From assembly GCF_963676685.1 (NCBI RefSeq), contig NC_092350.1, forward strand, positions 1,787,486 to 1,851,485: a DNA stretch of 64,000 nucleotides, given 5' to 3'. The position numbers were made by a program, and so were the translations under genes. The notes beneath the pieces were generated by a model, which was not told the origin of the DNA, made no database searches, and worked only from the letters and a program-made list of their open reading frames with translations. Positions 1 through 13,461 of this stretch are shown piece by piece (the first letter of the stretch is position 1; each line of letters begins with the position of its first letter). Source of the DNA: Mytilus edulis. Taxonomy: Eukaryota > Mollusca > Bivalvia > Mytilida > Mytilidae.

Positions 1-3000
1 GTTGACTTGTGAGTTTGAGTGTCCCTCTGGTATCTGTTGTTTGTCTGTTGGTCTATAGCCATGGGGTTGTCAGTTTATTTGTTGACTTGTGAGTTTGAAT
101 GTCCCTCTGGTATCTGTTGTTTGTCTGTTGGTCTATAGCCATGGGGTTGTCAGTTTATTTGTTGACTTGTGAGTTTGAGTGTCCCTCTGGTATCTGTTGT
201 TTGTCTGTTGGTCAGTTTATTTGTTGACTTGTGAGTTTGAATGTCCCTCTGGTATCTGTTGTTTGTCTGTTGGTCTTTAGCCATGGGGTTGTCAGTTTAT
301 TTGTTGACTTGTGAGTTTGAATGTCCCTCTGGTATCTGTTGTTTGTCTGTTGGTCTTTAGCCATGGGGTTGTCAGTTTATTTGTTGACTTGTGAGTTTGA
401 ATGTCCCTCTGGTATCTGTTGTTTGTCTGTTGGTCTTTAGCCATGGGGTTGTCAGTTTATTTGTTGACTTGTGAGTTTGAATGTCCCTCTGGTATCTGTT
501 GTTTGTCTGTTGGTCTTTAGCCATGGGGTTGTCAGTTTATTTGTTGACTTGTGAGTTTGAGTGTCCCTCTGGTATCTGTTGTTTGTCTGTTGGTCTATAG
601 CCATGGGGTTGTCAGTTTATTTGTTGACTTGTGAGTTTGAATGTCCCTCTGGTATCTGTTGTTTGTCTGTTGGTCTATAGCCATGGGGTTGTCAGTTTAT
701 TTGTTGACTTGTGAGTTTGAGTGTCCCTCTGGTATCTGTTATTTGTCTGTTGGTCAGTTTATTTGTTGACTTGTGAGTTTGAATGTCCCTCTGGTATCTG
801 TTGTTTGTCTGTTGGTCTTTAGCCATGGGGTTGTCAGTTTATTTGTTGACTTGTGAGTTTGAATGTCCCTCTGGTATCTGTTGTTTGTCTGTTGGTCTTT
901 AGCCATGGGGTTGTCAGTTTATTTGTTGACTTGTGAGTTTGAGTGTCCCTCTGGTATCTGTTGTTTGTCTGTTGGTCTATAGCCATGGGGTTGTCAGTTT
1001 ATTTGTTGACTTGTGAGTTTGAATGTCCCTCTGGTATCTGTTGTTTGTCTGTTGGTCTATAGCCATGGGGTTGTCAGTTTATTTGTTGACTTGTGAGTTT
1101 GAGTGTCCCTCTGGTATCTGTTGTTTGTCTGTTGGTCTTTAGCCATGGGGTTGTCAGTTTATTTGTTGACTTGTGAGTTTGAGTGTCCCTCTGGTATCTG
1201 TTGTTTGTCTGTTGGTCTATAGCCATGGGGTTGTCAGTTTATTTGTTGACTTGTAAGTTTGAGTGTCCCTCTGGTATCTGTTGTTTGTCTGTTGGTCTTT
1301 AGCCATGTGGTTGTCAGTTTATTTGTTGACTTGTGAGTTTGAATGTCCCTCTGGTATCTGTTGTTTGTCTGTTGGTCTTTAGCCATGGGGTTGTCAGTTT
1401 ATTTGTTGACTTGTGAGTTTGAATGTCCATCTGGTATCTGTTGTTTGTCTGTTGGTCTTTAGCCATGGGGTTGTCAGTTTATTTGTTGACTTGTGAGTTT
1501 GAATGTCCCTCTGGTATCTGTTGTTTGTCTGTTGGTCTTTAGCCATGGGGTTGTCAGTTTATTTGTTGACTTGTGAGTTTGAGTGTCCCTCTGGTATCTG
1601 TTGTTTGTCTGTTGGTCAGTTTATTTGTTGACTTGTGAGTTTGAATGTCCCTCTGGTATCTGTTGTTTGTCTGTTGGTCTTTAGCCATGGGGTTGTCAGT
1701 TTATTTGTTGACTTGTGAGTTTGAATGTCCCTCTGGTATCTGTTGTTTGTCTGTTGGTCTTTAGCCATGGGGTTGTCAGTTTATTTGTTGACTTGTGAGT
1801 TTGAGTGTCCCTCTGGTATCTGTTGTTTGTCTGTTGGTCTATAGCCATGGGGTTGTCAGTTTATTTGTTGACTTGTGAGTTTGAGTGTCCCTTTGGTATC
1901 TGTTGTTTGTCTGTTGGTCTTTAGCCATGGGGTTGTCAGTTTATTTGTTGACTTGTGAGTTTGAATGTCCCTCTGGTATCTGTTGTTTGTCTGTTGGTCT
2001 ATAGCCATGGGGTTGTCAGTTTATTTGTTGACTTGTGAGTTTGAGTGTCCCTCTGGTATCTGTTGTTTGTCTGTTGGTCTTTAGCCATGGGGTTGTCAGT
2101 TTATTTGTTGACTTGTGAATTTGAATGTCCCTTTGGTATCTGTTGTTTGTCTGTTGGTCTTTAGCCATGGGGTTGTCAGTTTATTTGTTGACTTGTGAGT
2201 TTGAATGTCCCTCTGGTATCTGTTGTTTGTCTGTTGGTCTATAGCCATGGGGTTGTCAGTTTATTTGTTGACTTGTGAGTTTGAGTGTCCCTCTGGTATC
2301 TGTTGTTTGTCTGTTGGTCTTTAGCCATGGGGTTGTCAGTTTATTTGTTGATTTGTGAGTTTGAGTGTCCCTCTGGTATCTGTTGTTTGTCTGTTGGTCT
2401 TTAGCCATGGGGTTGTCAGTTTATTTGTTGACTTGTGAGTTTGAGTGTCCCTCTGGTATCTGTTGTTTGTCTGTTGGTCTTTAGCCATGGGGTTGTCAGT
2501 TTATTTGTTGACTTGTGAGTTTGAGTGTCCCTCTGGTATCTGTTGTTTGTCTGTTGGTCTTTAGCCATGGGGTTGTCAGTTTATTTGTTGACTTGTGAGT
2601 TTGAATGTCCATCTGGTATCTGTTGTTTATCTGTTGGTCTTTAGCCATGGGGTTGTCAGTTTATTTGTTGACTTGTGAGTTTGAGTGTCCCTCTGGTATC
2701 TGTTGTTTGTCTGTTGGTCTTTAGCCATGGGGTTGTCAGTTTATTTGTTGACTTGTGAGTTTGAGTGTCCCTTTGGTATCTGTTGTTTGTCTGTTGGTCT
2801 TTAGCCATGGTGTTGTCAGTTTATTTGTTGACTTGTGAGTTTGAATGTCCCTCTGGTATCTGTTGTTTGTCTGTTGGTCTTTAGCCATGGGGTTGTCAGT
2901 TTATTTGTTGACTTGTGAGTTTGAATGTCCCTCTGGTATCTGTTGTTTGTCTGTTGGTCTTTAGCCATGGGGTTGTCAGTTTATTTGTTGACTTGTGAGT

Positions 3001-6000
3001 TTGAGTGTCCCTCTGGTATCTGTTGTTTGTCTGTTGGTCTTTAGCCATGGGGTTGTCAGTTTATTTGTTGACTTGTGAGTTTGAGTGTCCCTTTGGTATC
3101 TGTTGTTTGTCTGTTGGTCTTTAGCCATGGGGTTGTCAGTTTATTTGTTGACTTGTGAGTTTGAATGTCCCTCTGGTATCTGTTGTTTGTCTGTTGGTCT
3201 TTAGCCATGGGGTTGTCAGTTTATTTGTTGACTTGTGAGTTTGAGTGTCCCTTTGGTATCTGTTGTTTGTCTGTTGGTCTTTAGCCATGGTGTTGTCAGT
3301 TTATTTGTTGACTTGTGAGTTTGAATGTCCCTCTGGTATCTGTTGTTTGTCTGTTGGTCTTTAGCCATGGGGTTGTCAGTTTATTTGTTGACTTGTGAGT
3401 TTGAATGTCCCTCTGGTATCTGTTGTTTGTCTGTTGGTCAGTTTATTTGTTGACTTGTGAGTTTGAATGTCCCTCTGGTATCTGTTGTTTGTCTGTTGGT
3501 CTTTAGCCATGGGGTTGTCAGTTTATTTGTTGACTTGTGAGTATGAATGTCCCTCTGGTATCTGTTGTTTGTCTGTTGGTCTATAGCCATGGGGTTGTCA
3601 GTTTATTTGTTGACTTGTGAGTTTGAATGTCCCTCTGGTATCTGTTGTTTGTCTATTGGTCTATAGCCATGGGGTTGTCAGTTTATTTGTTGACTTGTGA
3701 GTTTGAATGTCCCTTTGGTATCTGTTGTTTGTCTGTTGGTCTTTAGCCATGGGGTTGTCAGTTTATTTGTTGACTTGTGAGTTTGAATGTCCCTCTGGTA
3801 TCTGTTGTTTGTCTATTGGTCTTTAGCCATGGGGTTGTCAGTTTATTTGTTGACTTGTGAGTTTGAGTGTCCCTCTGGTATCTGTTGTTTGTCTGTTGGT
3901 CTATAGCCATGGGGTTGTCAGTTTATTTGTTGACTTGTGAGTTTGAGTGTCCCTCTGGTATCTGTTGTTTGTCTGTTGGTCTATAGCCATGGGGTTGTCA
4001 GTTTATTTGTTGACTTGTGAGTTTGAGTGTCCCTCTGGTATCTGTTGTTTGTCTGTTGGTCTATAGCCATGGGGTTGTCAGTTTATTTGTTGACTTGTGA
4101 GTTTGAATGTCCCTCTGGTATCTGTTGGTCTTTAGCCATGGGGTTGTCAGTTTATTTGTTGACTTGTGAGTTTGAGTGTCCCTTTGGTATCTGTTGTTTG
4201 TCTGTTGGTCTTTAGCCATGGGGTTGTCAGTTTATTTGTTGACTTGTGAGTTTGAATGTCCCTCTGGTATCTGTTGGTCTTTAGCCATGGGGTTGTAAGT
4301 TTATTTGTTGACTTGTGAGTTTGAGTGTCCCTCTGGTATCTGTTGTTTGTCTGTTGGTCTATAGCCATGGGGTTGTCAGTTTATTTGTTGACTTGTGAGT
4401 TTGAGTGTCCCTCTGGTATCTGTTGTTTGTCTGTTGGTCTATAGCCATGGGGTTGTCAGTTTATTTGTTGACTTGTGAGTTTGAATGTCCCTCTGGTATC
4501 TGTTGGTCTTTAGCCATGGGGTTGTCAGTTTATTTGTTGACTTGTGAGTTTGAGTGTCCCTTTGGTATCTGTTGTTTGTCTGTTGGTCTTTAGCCATGGG
4601 GTTGTCAGTTTATTTGTTGACTTGTGAGTTTGAATGTCCCTCTGGTATCTGTTGTTTGTCTGTTGGTCTATAGCCATGGGGTTGTCAGTTTATTTGTTGA
4701 CTTGTGAGTTTGAGTGTCCCTCTGGTATCTGTTGTTTGTCTGTTGGTCTATAGCCATGGGGTTGTCAGTTTATTTGTTGACTTGTGAGTTTGAATGTCCC
4801 TCTGGTATCTGTTGGTCTTTAGCCATGGGGTTGTCAGTTTATTTGTTGACTTGTGAGTTTGAGTGTCCCTTTGGTATCTGTTGTTTGTCTGTTGGTCTTT
4901 AGCCATGGGGTTGTCAGTTTATTTGTTGACTTGTGAGTTTGAATGTCCCTCTGGTATCTGTTGGTCTTTAGCCATGGGGTTGTAAGTTTATTTGTTGACT
5001 TGTGAGTTTGAGTGTCCCTCTGGTATCTGTTGTTTGTCTGTTGGTCTTTAGCCATGGGGTTGTCAGTTTATTTGTTGACTTGTGAGTTTGAATGTCCCTC
5101 TGGTATCTGTTGTTTGTCTGTTGGTCTATAGCCATGGGGTTGTCAGTTTATTTGTTGACTTGTGAGTTTGAGTGTCCCTCTGGTATCTGTTGTTTGTCTG
5201 TTGGTCAGTTTATTTGTTGACTTGTGAGTTTGAATGTCCCTCTGGTATCTGTTGTTTGTCTGTTGGTCTATAGCCATGGGGTTGTCAGTTTATTTGTTGA
5301 CTTGTGAGTTTGAATGTCCCTCTGGTATCTGTTGTTTGTCTGTTGGTCTATAGCCATGGGGTTGTCAGTTTATTTGTTGACTTGTGAGTTTGAGTGTCCC
5401 TCTGGTATCTGTTGTTTGTCTGTTGGTCAGTTTATTTTTTGAATTGTGAGTTTGAATGTCCCTTTGGTATCTGTTGTTTGTCTGTTGGTCAGTTTATTTG
5501 TTGACTTGTGAGTTTGAATGTCCCTCTGGTATCTGTTGTTTGTCTATTGGTCTTTAGCCATGGGGTTGTCAGTTTATTTGTTGACTTGTGAGTTTGAGTG
5601 TCCCTTTGGTATCTGTTGTTTGTCTGTTGGTCTATAGCCATGGGGTTGTCAGTTTATTTGTTGACTTGTGAGTTTGAATGTCCCTCTGGTATCTGTTGGT
5701 CTTTAGCCATGGGGGTTGTCAGTTTATTTGTTGACTTGTGAGTTTGAATGTCCCTCTGGTATCTGTTGTTTGTCTGTTGGTCTTTAGCCATGGGGGTTGT
5801 CAGTTTATTTGTTGACTTGTGAGTTTGAATGTCCCTCTGGTATCTGTTGGTCTTTAGCCATGGGGTTGTCAGTTTATTTGTTGACTTGTGAGTTTGAGTG
5901 TCCCTCTGGTATCTGTTGTTTGTCTGTTGGTCTATAGCCGTGGGGTTGTCAGTTTATTTGTTGACTTGTGTGTTTGAGTGTCCCTCTGGTATCTGTTGTT

Positions 6001-9000
6001 TGTCTGTTGGTCTTTAGCCATGGGGTTGTCAGTTTATTTGTTGACTTGTGAGTTTGAATGTCCCTCTGGTATCTGTTGTTTGTCTGTTGGTCTATAGCCA
6101 TGGGGTTGTCAGTTTATTTGTTGACTTGTGAGTTTGAATGTCCCTCTGGTATCTGTTGTTTGTCTGTTGGTCTTTAGCCATGGGGTTGTCAGTTTATTTG
6201 TTGACTTGTGAGTTTGAGTGTCCCTCTGGTATCTGTTGTTTGTCTGTTGGTCTATAGCCATGGGGTTGTCAGTTTATTTGTTGACTTGTGAGTTTGAGTG
6301 TCCCTCTGGTATCTGTTGTTTGTCTGTTGGTCTATAGCCATGGGGTTGTCAGTTTATTTGTTGACTTGTGAGTTTGAATGTCCCTCTGGTATCTGTTGGT
6401 CTTTAGCCATGGGGTTGTCAGTTTATTTGTTGACTTGTGAGTTTGAGTGTCCCTTTGGTATCTGTTGTTTGTCTGTTGGTCTTTAGCCATGGGGTTGTCA
6501 GTTTATTTGTTGACTTGTGAGTTTGAATGTCCCTCTGGTATCTGTTGGTCTTTAGCCATGGGGTTGTAAGTTTATTTGTTGACTTGTGAGTTTGAGTGTC
6601 CCTCTGGTATCTGTTGTTTGTCTGTTGGTCTATAGCCATGGGGTTGTCAGTTTATTTGTTGACTTGTGAGTTTGAGTGTCCCTCTGGTATCTGTTGTTTG
6701 TCTGTTGGTCTATAGCCATGGGGTTGTCAGTTTATTTGTTGACTTGTGAGTTTGAATGTCCCTCTGGTATCTGTTGGTCTTTAGCCATGGGGTTGTCAGT
6801 TTATTTGTTGACTTGTGAGTTTGAGTGTCCCTTTGGTATCTGTTGTTTGTCTGTTGGTCTTTAGCCATGGGGTTGTCAGTTTATTTGTTGACTTGTGAGT
6901 TTGAATGTCCCTCTGGTATCTGTTGTTTGTCTGTTGGTCTATAGCCATGGGGTTGTCAGTTTATTTGTTGACTTGTGAGTTTGAGTGTCCCTCTGGTATC
7001 TGTTGTTTGTCTGTTGGTCTATAGCCATGGGGTTGTCAGTTTATTTGTTGACTTGTGAGTTTGAATGTCCCTCTGGTATCTGTTGGTCTTTAGCCATGGG
7101 GTTGTCAGTTTATTTGTTGACTTGTGAGTTTGAGTGTCCCTTTGGTATCTGTTGTTTGTCTGTTGGTCTTTAGCCATGGGGTTGTCAGTTTATTTGTTGA
7201 CTTGTGAGTTTGAATGTCCCTCTGGTATCTGTTGGTCTTTAGCCATGGGGTTGTAAGTTTATTTGTTGACTTGTGAGTTTGAGTGTCCCTCTGGTATCTG
7301 TTGTTTGTCTGTTGGTCTTTAGCCATGGGGTTGTCAGTTTATTTGTTGACTTGTGAGTTTGAATGTCCCTCTGGTATCTGTTGTTTGTCTGTTGGTCTAT
7401 AGCCATGGGGTTGTCAGTTTATTTGTTGACTTGTGAGTTTGAGTGTCCCTCTGGTATCTGTTGTTTGTCTGTTGGTCAGTTTATTTGTTGACTTGTGAGT
7501 TTGAATGTCCCTCTGGTATCTGTTGTTTGTCTGTTGGTCTATAGCCATGGGGTTGTCAGTTTATTTGTTGACTTGTGAGTTTGAATGTCCCTCTGGTATC
7601 TGTTGTTTGTCTGTTGGTCTATAGCCATGGGGTTGTCAGTTTATTTGTTGACTTGTGAGTTTGAGTGTCCCTCTGGTATCTGTTGTTTGTCTGTTGGTCA
7701 GTTTATTTGTTGACTTGTGAGTTTGAATGTCCCTTTGGTATCTGTTGTTTGTCTGTTGGTCAGTTTATTTGTTGACTTGTGAGTTTGAATGTCCCTCTGG
7801 TATCTGTTGTTTGTCTATTGGTCTTTAGCCATGGGGTTGTCAGTTTATTTGTTGACTTGTGAGTTTGAGTGTCCCTTTGGTATCTGTTGTTTGTCTGTTG
7901 GTCTATAGCCATGGGGTTGTCAGTTTATTTGTTGACTTGTGAGTTTGAATGTCCCTCTGGTATCTGTTGGTCTTTAGCCATGGGGGTTGTCAGTTTATTT
8001 GTTGACTTGTGAGTTTGAATGTCCCTCTGGTATCTGTTGTTTGTCTGTTGGTCTTTAGCCATGGGGGTTGTCAGTTTATTTGTTGACTTGTGAGTTTGAA
8101 TGTCCCTCTGGTATCTGTTGGTCTTTAGCCATGGGGTTGTCAGTTTATTTGTTGACTTGTGAGTTTGAGTGTCCCTCTGGTATCTGTTGTTTGTCTGTTG
8201 GTCTATAGCCGTGGGGTTGTCAGTTTATTTGTTGACTTGTGAGTTTGAATGTCCCTCTGGTATCTGTTGTTTGTCTATTGGTCTTTAGCCATGGGGTTGT
8301 CAGTTTATTTGTTGACTTGTGAGTTTGAGTGTCCCTTTGGTATCTGTTGTTTGTCTGTTGGTCTATAGCCATGGGGTTGTCAGTTTATTTGTTGACTTGT
8401 GAGTTTGAATGTCCCTCTGGTATCTGTTGGTCTTTAGCCATGGGGGTTGTCAGTTTATTTGTTGACTTGTGAGTTTGAATGTCCCTCTGGTATCTGTTGT
8501 TTGTCTGTTGGTCTTTAGCCATGGGGGTTGTCAGTTTATTTGTTGACTTGTGAGTTTGAATGTCCCTCTGGTATCTGTTGTTTGTCTGTTGGTCTTTAGC
8601 CATGGGGGTTGTCAGTTTATTTGTTGACTTGTGAGTTTGAATGTCCCTCTGGTATCTGTTGGTCTTTAGCCATGGGGTTGTCAGTTTATTTGTTGACTTG
8701 TGAGTTTGAGTGTCCCTCTGGTATCTGTTGTTTGTCTGTTGGTCTATAGCCGTGGGGTTGTCAGTTTATTTGTTGACTTGTGAGTTTGAGTGTCCCTTTG
8801 GTATCTGTTGTTTGTCTGTTGGTCTTTAGCCATGGGGTTGTCAGTTTATTTGTTGACTTGTGTGTTTGAGTGTCCCTCTGGTATCTGTTGTTTGTCTGTT
8901 GGTCTTTAGCCATGGGGTTGTCAGTTTATTTGTTGACTTGTGAGTTTGAATGTCCCTCTGGTATCTGTTGTTTGTCTGTTGGTCTATAGCCATGGGGTTG

Positions 9001-9420
9001 TCAGTTTATTTGTTGACTTGTGAGTTTGAATGTCCCTCTGGTATCTGTTGTTTGTCTGTTGGTCTTTAGCCATGGGGTTGTCAGTTTATTTGTTGACTTG
9101 TGAGTTTGAATGTCCCTCTGGTATCTGTTGGTCTTTAGCCATGGGGTTGTCAGTTTATTTGTTGACTTGTGAGTTTGAGTGTCCCTCTGGTATCTGTTGT
9201 TTGTCTGTTGGTCTTTAGCCATGGGGTTGTCAGTTTATTTGTTGACTTGTGAGTTTGAGTGTCCCTTTGGTATCTGTTGTTTGTCTGTTGGTCTTTAGCC
9301 ATGGGGTTGTCAGTTTATTTGTTGACTTGTGAGTTTGAATGTCCCTTTGGTATCTGTTGTTTGTCTGTTGGTCAGTTTATTTGTTGACCTGTGAGTTTGA
9401 ATGTCTCTTTGGAATCTGTT
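1..9420. repeat. Long minisatellite, 80-bp unit, about 120 copies
   Basis: The unit begins GTTGACTTGTGAGTTTGA and repeats head to tail from the first base to about 9420, so the left end lies outside the window. Most units are 80 bp. Others are 62 bp (18 bp lost between two GTC triplets), 69 bp (11 bp lost inside the TGTTTGTCTGT segment) or 81 bp (GGGGG instead of GGGG). Common single-base variants are GAGT/GAAT, CTATAG/CTTTAG and CCCTCT/CCCTTT. The plus strand is strongly G/T-rich. The last units are diverged (ACCTGTGAG, TGTCTCTTTGGAATC) before unique DNA begins. Short open frames on both strands follow the repeat and change with unit length, so I do not regard them as genes. Confidence 0.98.
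3905..8241. repeat. 2271-bp higher-order tandem duplication inside the minisatellite
   Basis: The pattern of unit variants from about 3905-5970 recurs at about 6176-8241 with a constant offset of 2271 bp. Rare markers show this: TGTCTATTGG at 5541 and 7812, the CCGTGGGG variant at 5940 and 8211, and the same order of 69-, 62- and 81-bp units. A third partial copy of the end of the block follows at about 8242-8790 (TGTCTATTGG at 8272, CCGTGG at 8752) with one extra 81-bp unit. Inside each block a 687-bp sub-period is also visible. The two main copies differ at very few bases, so the duplication is recent. Confidence 0.9.
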
Positions 9421-9606
9421 GACTTTCTTTAATGATCCCATAAAACTGATTCTTTCTCTTTGTCTAGTGTATTTCATTCAATAATGTTATATTTCTATCA
9501 AGTAATAATTTGTACAATATATATAAGACAAGATTGAGATTTCACATGATTTAATAAAACATACAAGAGTGTTAACACATCACACTACACATTTTAACAA
9601 TAATAC

Positions 9607-9750
9607 GTTAGGCTGCCCTCTTATTCATCTAATTCAAGGGACATAAAACATTAGACTGCCCTACAACTCTCATTCATCTAATCCAAGGGACATAAAACAT
9701 TAGGCTGCCCTAAACATACAACTCTCTCTCTCATCTAATTCAAGGGACAT
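9607..9750. repeat. Short degenerate tandem repeat, about 2-3 units
   Basis: The phrases GGCTGCCCT, CATCTAATTCAAGGGACATAA and AACATTAG recur in the same order with a spacing of roughly 55-70 bp. It lies just outside the end of the large minisatellite and is unrelated to it in sequence. Confidence 0.6.
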
Positions 9751-10054
9751 AATCAATGTCAAAACTTTTAATAAGAAGAGGCCTCAAATGGCCATTATAA
9801 TATAAACTACTACCTTTACCAAATGTAACAAAAGAATTGTCGTAATCTAGACATTTTTTCCAGAATAGACAATTTTGGGTGGGGCTAGTTGAGCCCAAAA
9901 AGATTTTTTTTTTACTAATTTCGACTTCACATAAATAAAGGATCTTCTTGGATTATATGAATTTCATATAAAATAACTCCATTTAAAGAGGATAAACAAA
10001 ATTTTACTTTAAAAAAATTTAATAAAAGTTCCACATTTGAGCTACACAAATGTA

Positions 10055-10180
10055 AATATAGATTCTTACACTGCAACAAGTGTATTACGATATTTCTCCA
10101 CTCGAGACAGTTAAATAATAAAATTTAACTGTCGAGAGTGGAGAAATATCGTAATACACAAGTTATAGTGTCGGAATCTG
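10055..10180. repeat. Near-perfect palindrome, MITE-like hairpin
   Basis: The core arms, 10081-10116 and 10123-10158, are inverted copies of about 36 bp (TGTATTACGATATTTCTCCA on one arm) with two mismatches and a loop of only about 6 bp. Weaker complementarity continues outward to AGATTC near 10057 and GAATCT near 10178. No coding sequence is present. A diverged relative sits at 15635-15750, so this is probably a small hairpin-forming mobile element rather than a unique structure. Confidence 0.75.
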
Positions 10181-13100
10181 TTTCTCTAATGCTTTTTATC
10201 GTTCTTTTTCAAAGATTTTCAGAAAATTGTGTTCTTTATATGCGACGTCATCAGACAAGGTCGCCTTTTTTCATGACGTCACAATAGGAAAATTGAGAAG
10301 AAAACAAAACATTTTGACGTCATAATCAAATTTCGACTAATCATTTGCCGAGAACAGATTTTTCACTAGTGAGGAGAAATATTTTTCTCACACCGGTCAG
10401 GAAATGTGAAAATAGCACAAAAATTAGAGAACATATAATCTATAAATTACCACACTCACTCACTCAATAAATACATGATTATAATGTGATGGTTCTCTCA
10501 GAAATCTTAATTCATTTTCGTAGGTACTTTAGAAATGGTCAATTGTAGTTTAGCTTATCAATAAAAAATGTATAAATATCTCTACTGTTGAACTGAACAT
10601 ATATATTTAACTTTCATTTACTTAAAATTACTTGTTAACAGTGTTTAAATACCAAAATAATTTGACATTAGAATTCTTCATCACTGAGGAAGACTATAAA
10701 ATATTAATAATTTGTCTGCAGTAAGATGTTTAAACAGGAAATATATATAACCGTAATATTGTGCATAATTTAACTATTTTCTTAACTTAGGGGAGATAAC
10801 TGATACTTTATTTCTTATTACCTCCCTTTAACAAATTTCATAATCTTGATCTTATTTGACCATCAAAAAGTAAACAAATATTACTACAAGATAATTCGTT
10901 ACCACATAAAACAGCCATTTCACAGAAATAAATATTTCCATAACAATGTTTTTTTTTATTACCATAAAACATGGCGAAAATATTGATCAATTTCATTGTC
11001 AATTATTACCACGCCAAATTTATAAAATTTGTTGTATTGGACATTTGAAAAAAAGTGAGTATGTTTCATGAGTCCTGTCGGTCATCGTTTAACAAGTTAA
11101 ACATAAGTGTATACTAATCAAATTCAGATTGCCCTTCTCTATAAATAAACACAGAAAAAACAAAAATCTACAAACAGATGTTAAAATATTAATATTTACA
11201 TTGGTCATGCTTAAAAATCTATAAAATTACCACATCGTAAACAATTTACAATATCTTCAACAAATAATTACGACTACGAAAAAAAAAAGGATGGTGTGGG
11301 GGTTCCTACTACTCAAAAAGGTTTGTGTTAAAACAGTGAGTAACCTAGACACAAAGAATTAAGACAGATTACAAAATAAACTTTATATATCCCGTTAGTG
11401 GCTTCCATCATAAAATAAATTAAAAAAATCTTAAAAAATACCCAGGGTAAAAAAGAATGAATTGGTCCTTTAATTTTTGATACCATGGTTACTGATGGTG
11501 TAAGGTGACAACAATGTATCATGACTACCAAACAATGACAAAACCAAATGATTTGTTTTTTGTAAAAAAATATATATATACAAGTAAAAAAAAATGAGAG
11601 ATGATAATTTCATATACCAGATGTTAGTGAATCAACAAAATATTCAATCGTTTTACAAATTGCACTATGTCCCAGTATATAAATAAGAATTAATTGATAA
11701 TTTTTCTTTTATTAATGATCCAGTCGAAGAAAAAAAAAACTTCTGCTAAATTGCCTGATTTTATTTTGATGAAGTAGGCTAGATGAGGCATGGCTTACAT
11801 GGAGTTTATTTTGATGAATGATCTTGCAATAAAATTCAATGGATTCAGTTTTTTGTGTGTGAAAAGATGTTCAGTTTCAGGAGAAATTAGGGTCTGAGTG
11901 ATTGACTGTCAAAAATCAGCAATGTGATATTTTTTAACTGAAACACCTTGGATGTGCCTTATTGTCATATATAGATATCCTCACTCAATTTATCCCTACA
12001 GAAGCATTTCTGAAGTCCTTTTAAGAATTACAAATAAAACCAATAAATCTATAACTTTCTACATCAAACCAACTATATTTCAAAACCTAAATCCTGCATT
12101 GTTTGACTAAAATATCTATCATGACTATAAAGGTTCCATAGGAAAGGTACCATTTATATTGATCATTGAAGTCCAATGTCTAACCTCACAAGTTTCAAAA
12201 CCATATTATCAATCACAAACTGAAACTCATTTAAAACAAATTCCAAAAGTTAAGAATCACTTCATGTTTTCAAAGGTTATAAACTTGACCAATAAGGTCA
12301 GCTTACATGACGAGGACGAGATGAACTTGACCAATAAGGTCAGCAAACAATTGAAACACTAGTAGTTCTAAAAAGTAATGGCCTTGTCCAATAGTCAACA
12401 AAAATTTTACTTTCTACATAGTCTAACAGTCAACACCTATTTCAAGAGATAAACTTATTCCACTCTATTTAACATATTCAGGGAAACAGTAAACAACAAA
12501 AATTGATGAATATTTCATTTATCTGAACAACAAATAAACTTCTATCATTACAATACTTGGTAAACAAAAGTTTTGACGACCAATCAAAAAGATATCTAAC
12601 TGAATTAATTTCTAGTTTCATATCGTTTTAAAATCCAAAGGCTTAGAGATGGGGTGAAGATCTATAGATTTATTTTAGCAGCAATGTTCAACCTATTTAT
12701 TGCATCAAAACATCAACTTTGTACAGGAAAGAGCAGTTACTTCAAATGTTATTTGCTTTTCAAAAAGATCAATTTATTTTTTATACAACAATGAGTATTT
12801 TGAGTATTTCCTACAAGAAAATAAGTTATACAAATGAATCAATTGTAGCCCTAATCATGACTAAACCTGACAGGTCTTCATGCAGATTGAAAGGTTGACT
12901 CTCATCTAAAAGACAAAAGTTAAGTTTCAACTAAAGAATCTATACTTGGATTTGATCTTGAATTTGTCATATCATGCTTCTTCCTACAGTCCAAGCTGGT
13001 TATAGAATTTTTTGCTAGAATCTAAGGGACTACATGTCATTGTCAATGTATACGCCAAAGACGTCATAGGCAAAAATAATGACAAACAGATTATCAACGG

Positions 13101-13461
13101 TCTTTTTTAAACTCAAGAATGTTTCACAACCACATCTCATTCTTTGACAAATTAAGGAGTATCTATAAGTATCAAGTCAAACATTTCGGTCTATCAAAAA
13201 TAATCAAATACTCCAAGTTAATTTGTACCATAATTAATGTTGAAATTTTGAAACATAAATAAATAAACTTGGTTTAAAAAAAACAACTGAAAGATTGTTC
13301 AATTGCTGGTCACTGAGTGGGATTAAAATAAAAGAAGGACATCAGTTTAATTCCTTGTTACCCACAATACAGTAAACCTAATGTTACATAGATTTTCCAT
13401 ATACTTACATAGAGACATAATAAATACTGATATACTGAGAGGATACCTGACTAACATCTCT

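Larger units (their letters stand above)
9421..13461. other. Non-coding stretch; 3' flank of the KMT5 gene
   Basis: This stretch is AT-rich and has no credible coding exon on either strand. Its right-hand part must hold the 3' UTR of the minus-strand KMT5 gene, whose stop codon is at 13462. Several TTTATT strings on the plus strand (for example near 12669, 12690 and 12771) are possible minus-strand poly(A) signals, but I cannot choose among them. It also holds a short tandem repeat near 9.6 kb and a palindrome near 10.1 kb, listed separately. Confidence 0.6.

Noticed and set aside
8385-8603. 27-residue periodic minus-strand frame in 81-bp units
   Set aside because: It exists only where G5 variants restore a three-base period; no start, splice or homology support.
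4027-9222. Repeated 62-73-codon open frames on both strands
   Set aside because: They are identical shadows of the minisatellite unit and depend on local combinations of unit lengths.
1-9420. CRISPR-like array
   Set aside because: Units are contiguous with no unique spacers, and the context is an animal genome.
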